Source of the DNA: Bog-756 sp963699055
GTDB taxonomy: Bacteria > Actinomycetota > Acidimicrobiia > Acidimicrobiales > RAAP-2
NCBI GenBank assembly: GCA_963699055.1
Contig: CAVOTA010000002.1
Span: 992,001 to 1,056,000, forward strand
DNA length: 64,000 bases
Direction: 5' to 3'
The notes below the pieces were generated by a model, which did not search any database, was not told the origin of the DNA, and worked only from the letters and a program-made list of their open reading frames with translations. Below are positions 43,963-53,239 of this stretch, in pieces. The number at the start of each line of letters is the position of its first letter. Within the stretch, counting starts at the first letter, position 1. The translations under genes were made by a program, and so were the position numbers.

Positions 43963-46068
43963 TCAGGGCTCGGGGACCTCGCCGCTGTCCAGCAGCTCGT
44001 CGAACCGGTCGCCGGCGACGACCGGGATCCCGAGCTGCTCGGCCTTGGTCACCTTCGACGCCCCTGGAGACGCCCCCGCCACCACGGCGTACGTCCTGGC
44101 GGACACCGTGCCGGGCGACTTGCCGCCCCGGGCCAGGACCGCCGCCTCGGCCTCGTCGCGGGTGTACCCGTCGAGGGTGCCGGTCACGACGACGGAGCGG
44201 CCGGCGAGGGTCTGGGGCACGTCCGGGCCGGCACCCGGATCGGCGGCGCCCGGCTCGGCCAGTACGAGGCCGGCCGCCCGCAGGCGCTCGACCACCGACC
44301 GGTTGACCGGTGAGGCGAACCAGGCCACCACGCTGGCGGCGATGACCGGCCCGACGCCGTCGACGGCCGCCAGCGCCTCCTCGTCGGCGGCCAGGATGCC
44401 GTCGAGGTCGCGGCACGCCCGGGCCAGGGCCACCGAGCCCACCTGGCCGAGGTGGCGGATGCCGAGGCCGATCAGCACCCGGCTGAGCGGCCGGGTGCGG
44501 GACTCGTCGATGGCGGCCAGCAGGTTGGCCGTCGACAGGGCGGCGAACCCCTCGAGCCCGGCGAACGTCTCGGCGGTGAAGGCGTAGAGGTCGGCCACGT
44601 CCACCAGCAGGCCGTGGTCGACGAGGAGCTGCACCCGCTGCTCGCCCAGACCCTCGATGTCCATGGCCGTGCGCGAGGCGAAGTGGGCGATGCGCTGGAC
44701 GCGCTGGCCCGGGCAGTCGAGGTTGGTGCAGAAGGTGTCGCTCTCCCCCTCGAGGCGCACCAGCGGTCCGGCGCACACGGGGCAGGTGGTGGGGAACCGC
44801 CAGGCCCGGCGGCGCCGCTTGCCCGGGACCCGCACCGGCCCGACGACCTCGGGGATGACGTCACCGGCCTTGCGGACGATCACGGTGTCGCCCGGGCGGA
44901 CGTCCTTCAGCCGGACCTGGTCCTCGTTGTGCAGCGTGGCCAGCCCCACCGTCGAACCACCGACGAACACCGGCTCCAGCACGGCGAAGGGCGTCGCCTT
45001 GCCGGTGCGGCCGATCGAGACCTCGATGTCGACCAGGGTCGTCGACCGTTCCTCGGGCGGGAACTTGTAGGCGATGGCCCACCGTGGGGCGCGCGACGTC
45101 GAGCCCAGGGCGCGCTGCAGGGCCAGGTCGTCCACCTTGACCACCACGCCGTCGATGTCGTAGTCGAGGTCGTGGCGGTGCTCCTCCCACCGGACGCAGA
45201 ACGCCAGCGCCTCGTCGAGTCCCGAGACGAGCCGGACCTCGGGGTTGACCGGGAACCCGGCGCGACCCAGCCAGGCCAGCGTGGCCGACTGGCTCTCGGC
45301 CAGGGCGGCCGGTGCACCCGACGACCCGTCGGACGGGGGCGAGACCTCGCCCACCTGGTAGGCCCAGAACGAGAGGGCCCGCCCGGCGGTGATGGTGGCG
45401 TCCTTCTGTCGTAGCGATCCTGCGGCCGAGTTGCGGGGGTTGACGAACAGCCGGTCGTCGGCCTCGGCCTGGCGCCGGTTGAGGTCCTCGAACGCGCTGA
45501 TCGGCATGTACACCTCACCCCGGACCTCGAGCACCGCGGGCGGTACACCGGCGGCCGGGTCGAGCTCGTGGGGGACGGCGGCGATGGTGGCGACGTTGGC
45601 GGTCACGTCCTCGCCGGTGGTGCCGTCGCCGCGGGTGGCGGCCTGCACGAAGCGGCCGTCCCGGTACAGGAGGGAGATGGCCAGGCCGTCGATCTTCAGC
45701 TCGCACTCGAACGGGGTGTCGGCCGGGACCTGCTTGGCCAGGCGGTCGCTCCACGCCCGCAGCTCGTCGGGGCTGAAGGCGTTGTCGAGGCTCATCATGG
45801 GGACGTGGTGGGCCACGGGGGCGAACAGCGCCGACGGCGCGGCGCCCACCCGGGCCGTCGGCGAGTCGGGCACGACCAGGTCGGGGTGCTCGGCCTCGAG
45901 GGCACGCAGCTCCCGCACCAGGGCGTCGTAGTCGGCGTCGCTGATCTCGGGGGCGTCGAGCACGTGGTAGCGCTCGTCGTGGTGCGCGATCTCGGTCCGC
46001 AGCTCACCGGCACGGGCCACCGGGTCGAGCGACCCCCCGTCGGCGCCCGGCCTCCGCCCGGCGCTCAT
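43963..46068 (-). CDS. ligA: NAD-dependent DNA ligase
   Basis: 701 residues, full length. The adenylated Lys125 lies in ELKIDGLA. The N-terminal Ia domain has YDALVRELRALE and the NMN-binding YHVLD. CPVCAGP and CTNLDCPGQ make the four-Cys zinc finger. Helix-hairpin-helix motifs follow (GLGIRHLGQVGS) and a C-terminal BRCT domain ends the protein (GRSVVVTGTLDGYTRDEAE). It seals nicks using NAD+ in replication and repair. The ATG overlaps the mnmA stop (46065-46068). Confidence 0.97.
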   Translation of the reverse strand: MSAGRRPGADGGSLDPVARAGELRTEIAHHDERYHVLDAPEISDADYDALVRELRALEAEHPDLVVPDSPTARVGAAPSALFAPVAHHVPMMSLDNAFSPDELRAWSDRLAKQVPADTPFECELKIDGLAISLLYRDGRFVQAATRGDGTTGEDVTANVATIAAVPHELDPAAGVPPAVLEVRGEVYMPISAFEDLNRRQAEADDRLFVNPRNSAAGSLRQKDATITAGRALSFWAYQVGEVSPPSDGSSGAPAALAESQSATLAWLGRAGFPVNPEVRLVSGLDEALAFCVRWEEHRHDLDYDIDGVVVKVDDLALQRALGSTSRAPRWAIAYKFPPEERSTTLVDIEVSIGRTGKATPFAVLEPVFVGGSTVGLATLHNEDQVRLKDVRPGDTVIVRKAGDVIPEVVGPVRVPGKRRRRAWRFPTTCPVCAGPLVRLEGESDTFCTNLDCPGQRVQRIAHFASRTAMDIEGLGEQRVQLLVDHGLLVDVADLYAFTAETFAGLEGFAALSTANLLAAIDESRTRPLSRVLIGLGIRHLGQVGSVALARACRDLDGILAADEEALAAVDGVGPVIAASVVAWFASPVNRSVVERLRAAGLVLAEPGAADPGAGPDVPQTLAGRSVVVTGTLDGYTRDEAEAAVLARGGKSPGTVSARTYAVVAGASPGASKVTKAEQLGIPVVAGDRFDELLDSGEVPEP

Positions 46069-47144
46069 CGGACGATCCCCGATCCGAGCACGCTGTCCGG
46101 CCGCACCGGGTCGTAGAGGGCCACCGTCTGGCCCGGCGCCACCCGACGCTGGGGATCGGCGAACGTCAGCACCAGCCCGTCACCCCCGGCGTCGGTGCGG
46201 ACGGATCCGGCAACCGGTCGGCCGTGGGCGCTGCACTGGGCCAGGACCGGCGCCGCCCCGTCGCCCGTGGGGCGGGGCGGGGCCTCCACCCAGGTCACCG
46301 TGTGCAGGTCGTGCCCGGACACCACCGACGCCTCGGGCGGTCCCACCGTGACCCGCCGGGCGGGCACGTCCACCGCCGTCACGAACCGCCGTCGCCCGTC
46401 GGTGCCGTGCCCCATCCCCCGGCGCTGGCCCACGGTGACCAGCTCGACGGCGTCCACCGCCCCGAGGTCGCCACCGGTGACGTGGTCGACGATCCTGCCC
46501 GCGTGCAGCGGGATGCGGTCGCCGAGGAACCCGGCGCGACCGGCGTCGGCCCGGATGAAGCACACGTCCTGGCTGTCGGGCTTGGCCGCCGTGCGCAGCC
46601 CCCGCCGGGTCGCCTCGGCCCGCACGTCGGCCTTGGTGCGCTCACCCACCGGGAACCGGCACCGTGCCAGCTGGTCCTGGCCGAGCATGGCCAGGACGTA
46701 CGACTGGTCCTTGGCGTCGTCGCACCCCCGCAGCAGCCGGTGGGTGCCGTCGGCGTCGCGTCCCACCCGGGCGTGGTGACCGGTGGCGACGGCGTCGAAC
46801 CCGAGCAGGTCCGCCCGCTGCAGCAGGCGGTCGAACTTCAGGTGCCGGTTGCACTCGATGCACGGATTGGGCGTCGACCCCGACGCGTGACCGGCGACAT
46901 AGGGATCGACCACGTGCTCCTCGAAGTCGGCGGCGAAGTTGAACACGTGGTGGACGATGCCCAGCTGATCGGCGACCCGCCGGGCGTCCTCGACGTCGGC
47001 CACCGAACAGCACCCCGAGTCCGACGCCCCGCCCCACAGCTTGAGCGTCGCCCCGACCACGGCATCGGCGCCCAGCCGGTCGACTTCGAGCGCGGCGGCC
47101 ACCGACGAGTCGACACCACCGGACATGGCCACCAGGACGCGCAC
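46065..47144 (-). CDS. mnmA: tRNA-specific 2-thiouridylase MnmA
   Basis: 359 residues from GTG 47144. MSGGVDSSVAA is the PP-loop that activates the base. NPCIECN contains the first catalytic Cys and DVCFI the second. GHHAR and KDQSYVL are family motifs. It forms 2-thiouridine at tRNA position 34 using sulfur from a cysteine desulfurase, encoded 4 bases upstream. The same frame stays open through the upstream gene because of an apparent frameshift there, so an automated caller may report a false 757-residue fusion. Confidence 0.95.
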   Translation of the reverse strand: MRVLVAMSGGVDSSVAAALEVDRLGADAVVGATLKLWGGASDSGCCSVADVEDARRVADQLGIVHHVFNFAADFEEHVVDPYVAGHASGSTPNPCIECNRHLKFDRLLQRADLLGFDAVATGHHARVGRDADGTHRLLRGCDDAKDQSYVLAMLGQDQLARCRFPVGERTKADVRAEATRRGLRTAAKPDSQDVCFIRADAGRAGFLGDRIPLHAGRIVDHVTGGDLGAVDAVELVTVGQRRGMGHGTDGRRRFVTAVDVPARRVTVGPPEASVVSGHDLHTVTWVEAPPRPTGDGAAPVLAQCSAHGRPVAGSVRTDAGGDGLVLTFADPQRRVAPGQTVALYDPVRPDSVLGSGIVR

Positions 47145-47148
47145 CGTC

Positions 47149-48338
47149 CTAGTTTCGCAGGCGCTCGACGACCTGCGGTACCCGGTGCAGCGCATGGGCC
47201 ACATCGTCGTCGGTGGTCGTGACACCGAGCGAGAACCGGACCCCGGACGCGGCGGCCACCGGGTCGAGGCCGAGGGCGGCCAGCACCCGGCTCGGCTCGA
47301 CGGCCCCGCTGGAGCACGCCGCACCGGCCGAGGCGGCGATCCCGGCCTCGTCGAGCAGCACGACGGCGGCCTCGGACTCGACGCCGTCGAGGCGCACGTG
47401 CAGGATGCCGGCCACCCGGTGGGCCCGCGCCCCGACTCGACGAGTCCGGGGACGCACCGGGCCAGTCCGTCACCCAGCCGGTCGCGCAGGGCCCGCACCC
47501 GGGGCACGTCGAGGGCGGACCCGGCCACGGTGGCCTCCATCGCGGCGGCCAGACCCACCGCGCCGGCCACGTTCGGCGTGCCGCTGCGGCGGCCGCGCTC
47601 CTGACCGCCACCGGCCATCCGGGGGTGCACGGCGGCACCGCGTCGCAGCACCAGCGCCCCCGCTCCCTTGGGTCCGCCGAACTTGTGGGCGCTGACCGAC
47701 ACCAGGTCGGCCGGGGCGGTGACCACGGCGGTGTCCAACCACGGGACCGCCTGGACGGCGTCGGTGTGCAGGATCGCCCCGGGGGACCGTTCCCGCACCA
47801 CGGCCGCCACCGCGTCGAGGGGCTGGACGGTCCCGAGCTCGTTGTTGACGGTCATGACCGACACCAGGCGGACGTCGGCGGTGCAGGCGGCGGCCAGTCC
47901 GTCGAGGTCGACCCTGCCCCACCGGTCGACGGGCACCAGGCGGAGCGCCGCGCCGGTCCGGGCGGCCAGGGCCCGGCACGCCTCGAGCACGGCGGGGTGC
48001 TCGATGGCCGAGCACACCACCGCGCCGGGTCCCGCCCCGGTGCCGGCTGCACCCACTGCGGCGGCCCACCCGCCCAGGACGGCGAGGTCGTCGGCCTCGG
48101 TGCCCCCCGAGGTCAGGACCACGTCGCCGGGACCGGCGCCGAGCAGCTCGGCGATCCGGTCGCGGGCGTCGTCGAGGGCGGAGCGGACCCGCCGTGACTC
48201 GGCGTGGGCGCCCGACGGGTTGGCGAACCGGTCCGTCAGGAACGGCAGCATGGCGTCGAGCACCCCGGGCCGCAGCGGGGTGGTGGCGGCGTGGTCGAGG
48301 TAGGTGCGACGCTCCCCCGCCCCGGGGTCCGCCGTCAC
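47149..48338 (-). pseudogene. Cysteine desulfurase (NifS/IscS-like), interrupted by a frameshift
   Basis: The N-terminal part reads from GTG 48338: YLDHAATTPLRPG, TSGGTEADDLA, and the PLP-lysine segment SVSAHKFGGPKG, then ends in CVPGLVESGRG. The rest, including the catalytic Cys in SAGAACSSG and the closing RFSLGVTTTDDDV, lies in another frame that ends at 47149. The join falls around 47420-47434 in a GC run. One added base would restore an uninterrupted protein of about 396 residues. I cannot tell whether this is a true mutation or an assembly error; an error seems more likely because the gene supplies sulfur to MnmA and both halves are otherwise intact. Confidence 0.85.
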
Positions 48339-48371
48339 GGGTGCCCGGTCACCGGGCGGAGCCGGGCACCA

Positions 48372-49775
48372 TCAGGCGATCCAGACCGACTTCACGTTGC
48401 AGAACTCGTGGAGCCCGTAGGAGCCGAGCTCGCGGCCGATGCCGGACGCCTTGATGCCACCGAAGGGCAGCTGGGGCATCGACACCGTCATGCCGTTCAC
48501 GAACACCTGACCCGCGGCCAGACCGACGGCGAACCGCTGCTGTTCGTCGGGGTCGGTGGTCCACACGCTCGAGCCGAGGCCGAACTCGGTGTCGTTGGCC
48601 ACCGCCAGCGCCTCGTCGGCGTCGGCCACCGTGTAGAGGAGGGCCACGGGTCCGAAGACCTCCTCGGTGGCGACGCGCATGCCCGGGCGGATGTCGGTGA
48701 CCACGGTCGGCGCGTAGAACGCCCCGGGGTGGTCGGGTCCGGCCGGGCCCACGACGCGCCGGCCGCCGCACAGGACCGTCGCCCCCTTGGCCCGGGCGTC
48801 CTCCACCTGGGCCTCGACGGTGTCGACGGCGGCGGTGTTGATCAGCGGTCCGACCTCGGTGGCCGGGTCGAAGGGGTCCCCGACCGACAGGGCCGCCATG
48901 GCCTCCACGAACCGCCCGGTGAACTCCTCGGCCACGTCGGCGTGGACGATGAACCGCTTGGCGGCGATGCACGACTGCCCGCCGTTCTGCACCCGCGCCT
49001 GGACGGCCGTGGGCACGGCCCGGTCGAGGTCGGCCGAGGGCAGCACGACGAACGGGTCGCTGCCGCCGAGCTCGAGCACGACCTTCTTGCCGGCCGCACC
49101 GGCCTGGGCGGCGACCGCCCGGCCGGCGCCGACGCTGCCGGTCAGGGTCACCGCGGCCACCCGGTCGTCGGCGATGACGGCCGGCACCTGGTCGGTCCCG
49201 ATGAGCAGCGTCTGCAGCAGCCCGACCGGGGCGCCCGCCCGCCGGAAGAGGTCCTCGAGGAGCAGGGCGGTGCGGGGCACGCTCGGTGCGTGCTTCAGCA
49301 GCCCCACGTTGCCGACCATCACGGCGGGGGCCAGGAAGCGCACGACCTGCCACAGCGGGAAGTTCCACGGCATGATGGCGAGCACGGCGCCGATCGGCTG
49401 GTAGGTCACCAGGCCGAGCGATGCGTCGACGGGCACCTCCTTGTCCTGCAGCATGTCCTCGGCGTGCTCGGCGAACCACCGGAACCCGCTGGCGCACTTG
49501 GCCACCTCGCCCTTGGCCTGGGCGAAGGGCTTGCCCATCTCGGTGGTGATGACGTGGGCGATGTCGGGGACCTCGCCCTCGAGCAGCTCGGCGACGGTCA
49601 CCAGCAGGCGGGAGCGCTCGGTGAACGAGGTGGTGGACCACGTCGCCGCGCACGACGCGGCGGCGGCCAGGCACTCCTCGACACGGACGGCGTCGAAGGG
49701 CTCGAACGACTCGAGCAGCTCGCCGGTGGCGGGGTTGACGGTGGCGATGGGGGGACCGAAGTCAGCAGGGCGCAT
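48372..49775 (-). CDS. Aldehyde dehydrogenase, GabD1/succinate-semialdehyde type
   Basis: 467 residues. MPWNFPLWQVVRFLAPA and GNVGLLKHAPSVP are characteristic of the GabD1 group. The general base Glu is in LELGGSDPF and the nucleophile Cys in GGQSCIAAKRF. It oxidises an aldehyde, probably succinate semialdehyde, with NAD(P)+. This would complete degradation of GABA produced by the PuuA/C/D-like genes 6-8 kb away. The open frame extends much further upstream, but that part is a shadow of the ligase gene. Confidence 0.92.
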   Translation of the reverse strand: MRPADFGPPIATVNPATGELLESFEPFDAVRVEECLAAAASCAATWSTTSFTERSRLLVTVAELLEGEVPDIAHVITTEMGKPFAQAKGEVAKCASGFRWFAEHAEDMLQDKEVPVDASLGLVTYQPIGAVLAIMPWNFPLWQVVRFLAPAVMVGNVGLLKHAPSVPRTALLLEDLFRRAGAPVGLLQTLLIGTDQVPAVIADDRVAAVTLTGSVGAGRAVAAQAGAAGKKVVLELGGSDPFVVLPSADLDRAVPTAVQARVQNGGQSCIAAKRFIVHADVAEEFTGRFVEAMAALSVGDPFDPATEVGPLINTAAVDTVEAQVEDARAKGATVLCGGRRVVGPAGPDHPGAFYAPTVVTDIRPGMRVATEEVFGPVALLYTVADADEALAVANDTEFGLGSSVWTTDPDEQQRFAVGLAAGQVFVNGMTVSMPQLPFGGIKASGIGRELGSYGLHEFCNVKSVWIA

Positions 49776-49782
49776 GGCGACC

Positions 49783-49788
49783 AGTATC
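49783..49788 (-). promoter_or_regulatory. Candidate -10 box for the GabD-like gene
   Basis: Minus-strand GATACT ends 7 bases before ATG 49775. The same hexamer precedes the PuuD-like gene at the same kind of distance. Confidence 0.4.
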
Positions 49789-49807
49789 GCCCATGGGCAC
49801 GGGCCGC

Positions 49808-51184
49808 TCACCCCGTGCCCGGTGCGCCGCCCTCCAGGCCGAGCACTCCAGGCAGTGCCAGCCGGCGCACCTTGCCGGTGGCCGTGCGGGGCAGGGACGG
49901 GGCCAGCGCGTACTGCTTCGGTCGCTTGTACCCGGCCAGGTGGGAGGCGGCGTGGGCGGCCAGCGCGTCGAGCACCGCCCCTCCGGCGCCGTCGTCGGCC
50001 ACCACTGCGGCGCACACCCGCTGACCCCACTCCTCGTCGGGTACCCCGAAGACGGCCACCTCCCGGACGCCGGGCACGTCGGCCAGGACCGCCTCCACCT
50101 CGGCCGGATACACGTTCACCCCGCCGGTGATCACCAGGTCGTCGCGCCGTCCGTCCAGGTAGAGGTAGCCCCCGTCGTCCAGCCGGCCGAGGTCGCCCAC
50201 CGAGAACCACCCGTCCCGCCACACCGCCGCCGTCCGGTCCGGGTCGCGCCAGTAGGCGAACCGGCCGAACCCGGGCGGTCGGCACCACACGGTGCCGTCG
50301 GGGTCCACGGCGAGCGTGCGCCCGGGTCGGGCCCGGCCGACGGTGCCCGGGCGCTCGAGCCACTCCCCGGGGGAGCACACCGTGAACTGGCCCTCGGTCG
50401 ACCCGTAGAACTCCCACAGGGCGCCGTCGGGCACCACCGCCAGCGCCGCCCGCTTGAGCGCGGGCGGACACGGCGATCCGGCGTGCACCAGCAGCCGCAG
50501 CCGGGCGAACCGGTCGGGCCCGTTGTCGGGCAGGGCCAGCAGCCGGGTGAGGGCGGACGGGGCGAGGAAGGTGGTGGTGGGGAGCGGCCCGGCGGCGCCG
50601 TCCAGCGCGTCGGCGGCCGTGGCGGCGTCGAAGTGGCCGAGGACCACGCACGTCCCGCCGCGGAGCAGTGTGCCCCCGGCGAATCGCACCGACACCGAGT
50701 GGTACATCGGTGAGCACACCAGGTGGACGTCGTCGGGTCCGAACCCCCACTGGTCGGCCTCGTCGGCGAGGGCGGCGTCGGCCGTCGCCCGGTCCCACAC
50801 CCCCGACCACACCCCCTTGGCCCGTCCCGTGGTGCCCGACGTGTAGTGCATGGGTCGGGCCAGCGGGCACGGGGCGAGCGTCGCCTCGTGGCCACGGTCG
50901 AGCCGGGCCAGTGCGTCGGGGTCGCCGACCACGAGCGCGGGATCGGCGTCGCCGACGAGGAGTTCCCGCTCGGCCGCCAGCAAGGTGGCGTTCAACAGCA
51001 CGGGCACGATCCCGGTGCGGAGGGCACCGAGCACGGCGCACAGCAGGGCGGCCGAGGACGGCAGGCAGAACACGACCCGGTCGCCGACCGACAGCCCGGC
51101 GGCGGCCAGTGCCCCCGCCGCCCGGCGCTGGCGGACCTCGGCGTCGGCTGCGTTCAGCACCTCGACGACCGGGGCGCCGGTCAC
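49808..51184 (-). CDS. AMP-dependent acyl-CoA synthetase/ligase
   Basis: 458 residues, shorter than the usual 500-550 because the N-terminus is trimmed. The ATP loop YTSGTTGRAKGV, the adenylate motif YGSTEG, the hinge GWFSVGDLGRLDDGGY with RRDDLVITGGVNVYPAEVE, and the catalytic Lys in PRTATGKVRR are all present. It activates a carboxylic acid to acyl-AMP and then acyl-CoA; the acid is unknown. The GTG start lies 10 bases downstream of the MFS stop, so the two are probably co-transcribed. Confidence 0.9.
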   Translation of the reverse strand: MTGAPVVEVLNAADAEVRQRRAAGALAAAGLSVGDRVVFCLPSSAALLCAVLGALRTGIVPVLLNATLLAAERELLVGDADPALVVGDPDALARLDRGHEATLAPCPLARPMHYTSGTTGRAKGVWSGVWDRATADAALADEADQWGFGPDDVHLVCSPMYHSVSVRFAGGTLLRGGTCVVLGHFDAATAADALDGAAGPLPTTTFLAPSALTRLLALPDNGPDRFARLRLLVHAGSPCPPALKRAALAVVPDGALWEFYGSTEGQFTVCSPGEWLERPGTVGRARPGRTLAVDPDGTVWCRPPGFGRFAYWRDPDRTAAVWRDGWFSVGDLGRLDDGGYLYLDGRRDDLVITGGVNVYPAEVEAVLADVPGVREVAVFGVPDEEWGQRVCAAVVADDGAGGAVLDALAAHAASHLAGYKRPKQYALAPSLPRTATGKVRRLALPGVLGLEGGAPGTG

Positions 51185-51194
51185 GGTCGACCGC

Positions 51195-52487
51195 TCACGG
51201 CGTCCCCCCGGCCGGCGCCCCCCGCACGGGCACGGATGCCCCCACCGCCGGCGCCGGGTCGCCGAGGTTGGTGAAGATGCCGGGGCGGGCCACGGCGGCC
51301 AGGACGGCCAGGGCGAGGAGGGCGACGGCGCCCCCGACGGTGACCGCCCGGATCCCGTGGGCCGTCGCCAGCCAGCCCTGGACGACGGCCCCTACCGGGT
51401 ACACGAGGCCGAGGGCCATCATGTAGATGCTGAGGATGCGGCCCCGGGACTCGACCGGGGCCCGCAGCTGCACCACCGTGTTGAGCCCGGACAGCACGAC
51501 GATGTAGGCGGCGCCGACGGCCACGAAGGCGGGCACGGCCAGGGCGAGGGTGGGGGCCAGCGCGTACCCGCACAGCAGCACCGGCACCGTGAAGATGGCG
51601 GTCCGCAGGACCGCCAGACGCCCGAACCGCTCGGCCAGCCCGGCGAGCGACAGGGCACCGACGACCGCGCCCACCCCCTGGGCGGTGATGAGGACGGCCG
51701 TGGTGACGCTCAGGCTCCACCCCACGGGTTCCACGACGTGGGCCATGGCCGGCACCAGTGCGATGAACGGCGAGGCCAGCAGGGCCACCACGGCGATGCA
51801 GGCGATGGCGGACCGGCAGCCCGGCTCGGCCATGGCCGCCCGGGCGCCCTCGGCGATGCGCGCCGCCATGGACGCTCCGCCGGTCTGGGGCACCGGCTTG
51901 GGCAGCTGCACCAGCACCAGGGCGACGACCACGGCCCCGAAGGAGAGGGCGTTGATGCCGAAGACGACGGCGTAATTGCGGGTGAGCAGGACCAGCCCGG
52001 CGATGGCCGGGCCGATGACCCGGCCGAGGTTGAACTGCGCCGACGAGAGCGACACCGCCCCGAGCAGGTCGGCTTTGGGCACCAGGTCGGGGACCATGGC
52101 CTGGTAGGCGGGGAACCCGATCGCCCCCGCCGCCCCACCCAGGAACGAGAGGAGGACCAGCACGGCGGGCGGGTCGTGGTGGAGTCCGACCAGTACGGCC
52201 AGGACGACGGCGAAGCACGTTTCCGCCAGGGTGGTGACGATCAGCCAACGGCGACGGTCCAGCCGGTCGGCCAGGGCGCCTCCGACCGGGGCGAGCAGAC
52301 CGATGGGTACGAAGCCGGCGGCGGCCACCAGGCCGGCCCAGCCCGCCCCCGCGTGCCCGGTGCGCGAGAAGACGAGCACCCCCAGGGCGACCGTCTGCAT
52401 CCACGAGCCCAGGTTGGAGACGAGGGCGGCCGACCAGATGAGGGCGAAGTTCCGCGAGCGGAGCGGGCGGAGCGAAGCCAGGGCCAC
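51195..52487 (-). CDS. MFS exporter (EntS/MFS_3-like)
   Basis: 430 residues with 12 hydrophobic spans. LRSRNFALIWSAALVSNLGSW and GGALADRLDRRRWL (motif A) place it with EntS-type exporters, which export siderophores and other small molecules. The GTG start is supported by TAGCCT six bases upstream, which predicts a leaderless mRNA. It precedes the acyl-CoA ligase. No siderophore synthesis genes are nearby, so the cargo is unknown. Confidence 0.88.
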   Translation of the reverse strand: MALASLRPLRSRNFALIWSAALVSNLGSWMQTVALGVLVFSRTGHAGAGWAGLVAAAGFVPIGLLAPVGGALADRLDRRRWLIVTTLAETCFAVVLAVLVGLHHDPPAVLVLLSFLGGAAGAIGFPAYQAMVPDLVPKADLLGAVSLSSAQFNLGRVIGPAIAGLVLLTRNYAVVFGINALSFGAVVVALVLVQLPKPVPQTGGASMAARIAEGARAAMAEPGCRSAIACIAVVALLASPFIALVPAMAHVVEPVGWSLSVTTAVLITAQGVGAVVGALSLAGLAERFGRLAVLRTAIFTVPVLLCGYALAPTLALAVPAFVAVGAAYIVVLSGLNTVVQLRAPVESRGRILSIYMMALGLVYPVGAVVQGWLATAHGIRAVTVGGAVALLALAVLAAVARPGIFTNLGDPAPAVGASVPVRGAPAGGTP

Positions 52488-52493
52488 CGCGCC

Positions 52494-52499
52494 AGGCTA
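52494..52499 (-). promoter_or_regulatory. Candidate -10 box for the MFS exporter (leaderless)
   Basis: Minus-strand TAGCCT ends 6 bases before GTG 52487. Confidence 0.45.
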
Positions 52500-52534
52500 C
52501 CGGCGCGATCGGCGGCCGGGTCCGGGGCCGGGAG

Positions 52535-52654
52535 CTACTTCTCCAGCTTCACCTTGCGTCGGGGACGCAGTGCGAACCACCAGATGCTGGCCATGGTGGC
52601 CAGCACCCCGAAGGCGGCGGCCGGCTTGGCGATCTTGCGGGTGCGGTCGGACAT
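52535..52654 (-). CDS. Small single-span membrane protein, 39 residues
   Basis: A complete short frame, ATG to TAG. The product starts MSDRTRKIAKPAAAF, continues with a hydrophobic core GVLATMASIWWFAL, and ends RPRRKVKLEK. Positive charges on both sides of a single short span suggest a membrane micropeptide or an interface-lying peptide. TAACGT six bases upstream could be the -10 of a leaderless mRNA. GC-rich third positions support coding. Function unknown. Confidence 0.65.
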   Translation of the reverse strand: MSDRTRKIAKPAAAFGVLATMASIWWFALRPRRKVKLEK

Positions 52655-52660
52655 GCCCCG

Positions 52661-52666
52661 ACGTTA
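52661..52666 (-). promoter_or_regulatory. Candidate -10 box for the 39-residue protein
   Basis: Minus-strand TAACGT ends 6 bases before ATG 52654. Confidence 0.4.
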
Positions 52667-52756
52667 CCCGGACGGCCCCGTTCTCACCTTCTTCTTCCGA
52701 TCTTCTTCCGGTTCTCCTACCGCCGCCTTGGGTTCCCCTTAGGGACGTCCCGCAGC

Positions 52757-53170
52757 ATGGAGGACATGCACGGGAGCACCTTCCGCAACTCGAGGACCGA
52801 ACGGGAGCGCCGACGCGCCACCGGGCCCGTCCTCACGGTCGTCCACGGCGGCGACGGACTCCCCGCACCCACGCGTGTCGCCCCTCGCGCCCACCCGGCG
52901 TTCGAGGGCTTCACACCTGACGGCCTCCCGGGCGACCACGCCCGGGCCGCCGTCCACAGTTCCGGACCGGAGGCAACGTCCGGCCGCACGACGTCGAGGG
53001 GCAACACCTCACCCGGCGTCCGCGGCCCGGTGCACTCCGGTCCGGGCCCGCACGTCCCCCAGGCGGAGCTGGTCCGGCGCATCGCCGACCAGCTGGCCGC
53101 CTTCGACGCCGACCGTGCCGCACCCACCGGCACGGGCCCGGCCGCCACGGTGGTCCGGCTCCACCGGTAG
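52757..53170 (+). CDS. Hypothetical small hydrophilic protein
   Basis: 137 residues, no recognised domain. The N-terminus is basic (RTERERRRATG), the middle is Gly/Pro/Ser/His-rich and probably disordered, and the C-terminus has a short amphipathic helix (AELVRRIADQLAAFDADRA) and a VVRLHR end. Codon third positions are mostly G or C, which favours coding. No good ribosome-binding site precedes ATG 52757; ATG 52766 is an alternative. Upstream lie two direct repeats and a palindrome. It could be a small regulator, but this is speculative. Confidence 0.55.
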   Translation: MEDMHGSTFRNSRTERERRRATGPVLTVVHGGDGLPAPTRVAPRAHPAFEGFTPDGLPGDHARAAVHSSGPEATSGRTTSRGNTSPGVRGPVHSGPGPHVPQAELVRRIADQLAAFDADRAAPTGTGPAATVVRLHR

Positions 53171-53239
53171 TCGGACGCCGCGCTGCTCCGGCTCCGTCCA
53201 CCGGGGTCCCGCTCCACGGTGCCCCTGTCAGGGTTGGCG

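Noticed and set aside
47420..47434. Programmed -1 frameshift in the cysteine desulfurase
   Set aside because: GGGCCCA is present but in the wrong phase for an X-XXY-YYZ slip, and no downstream pseudoknot was evident.
46065..48338. Continuous 757-residue frame suggesting a cysteine desulfurase-MnmA fusion
   Set aside because: The junction is out-of-frame sequence; the genuine desulfurase C-terminus lies in another frame ending at 47149.
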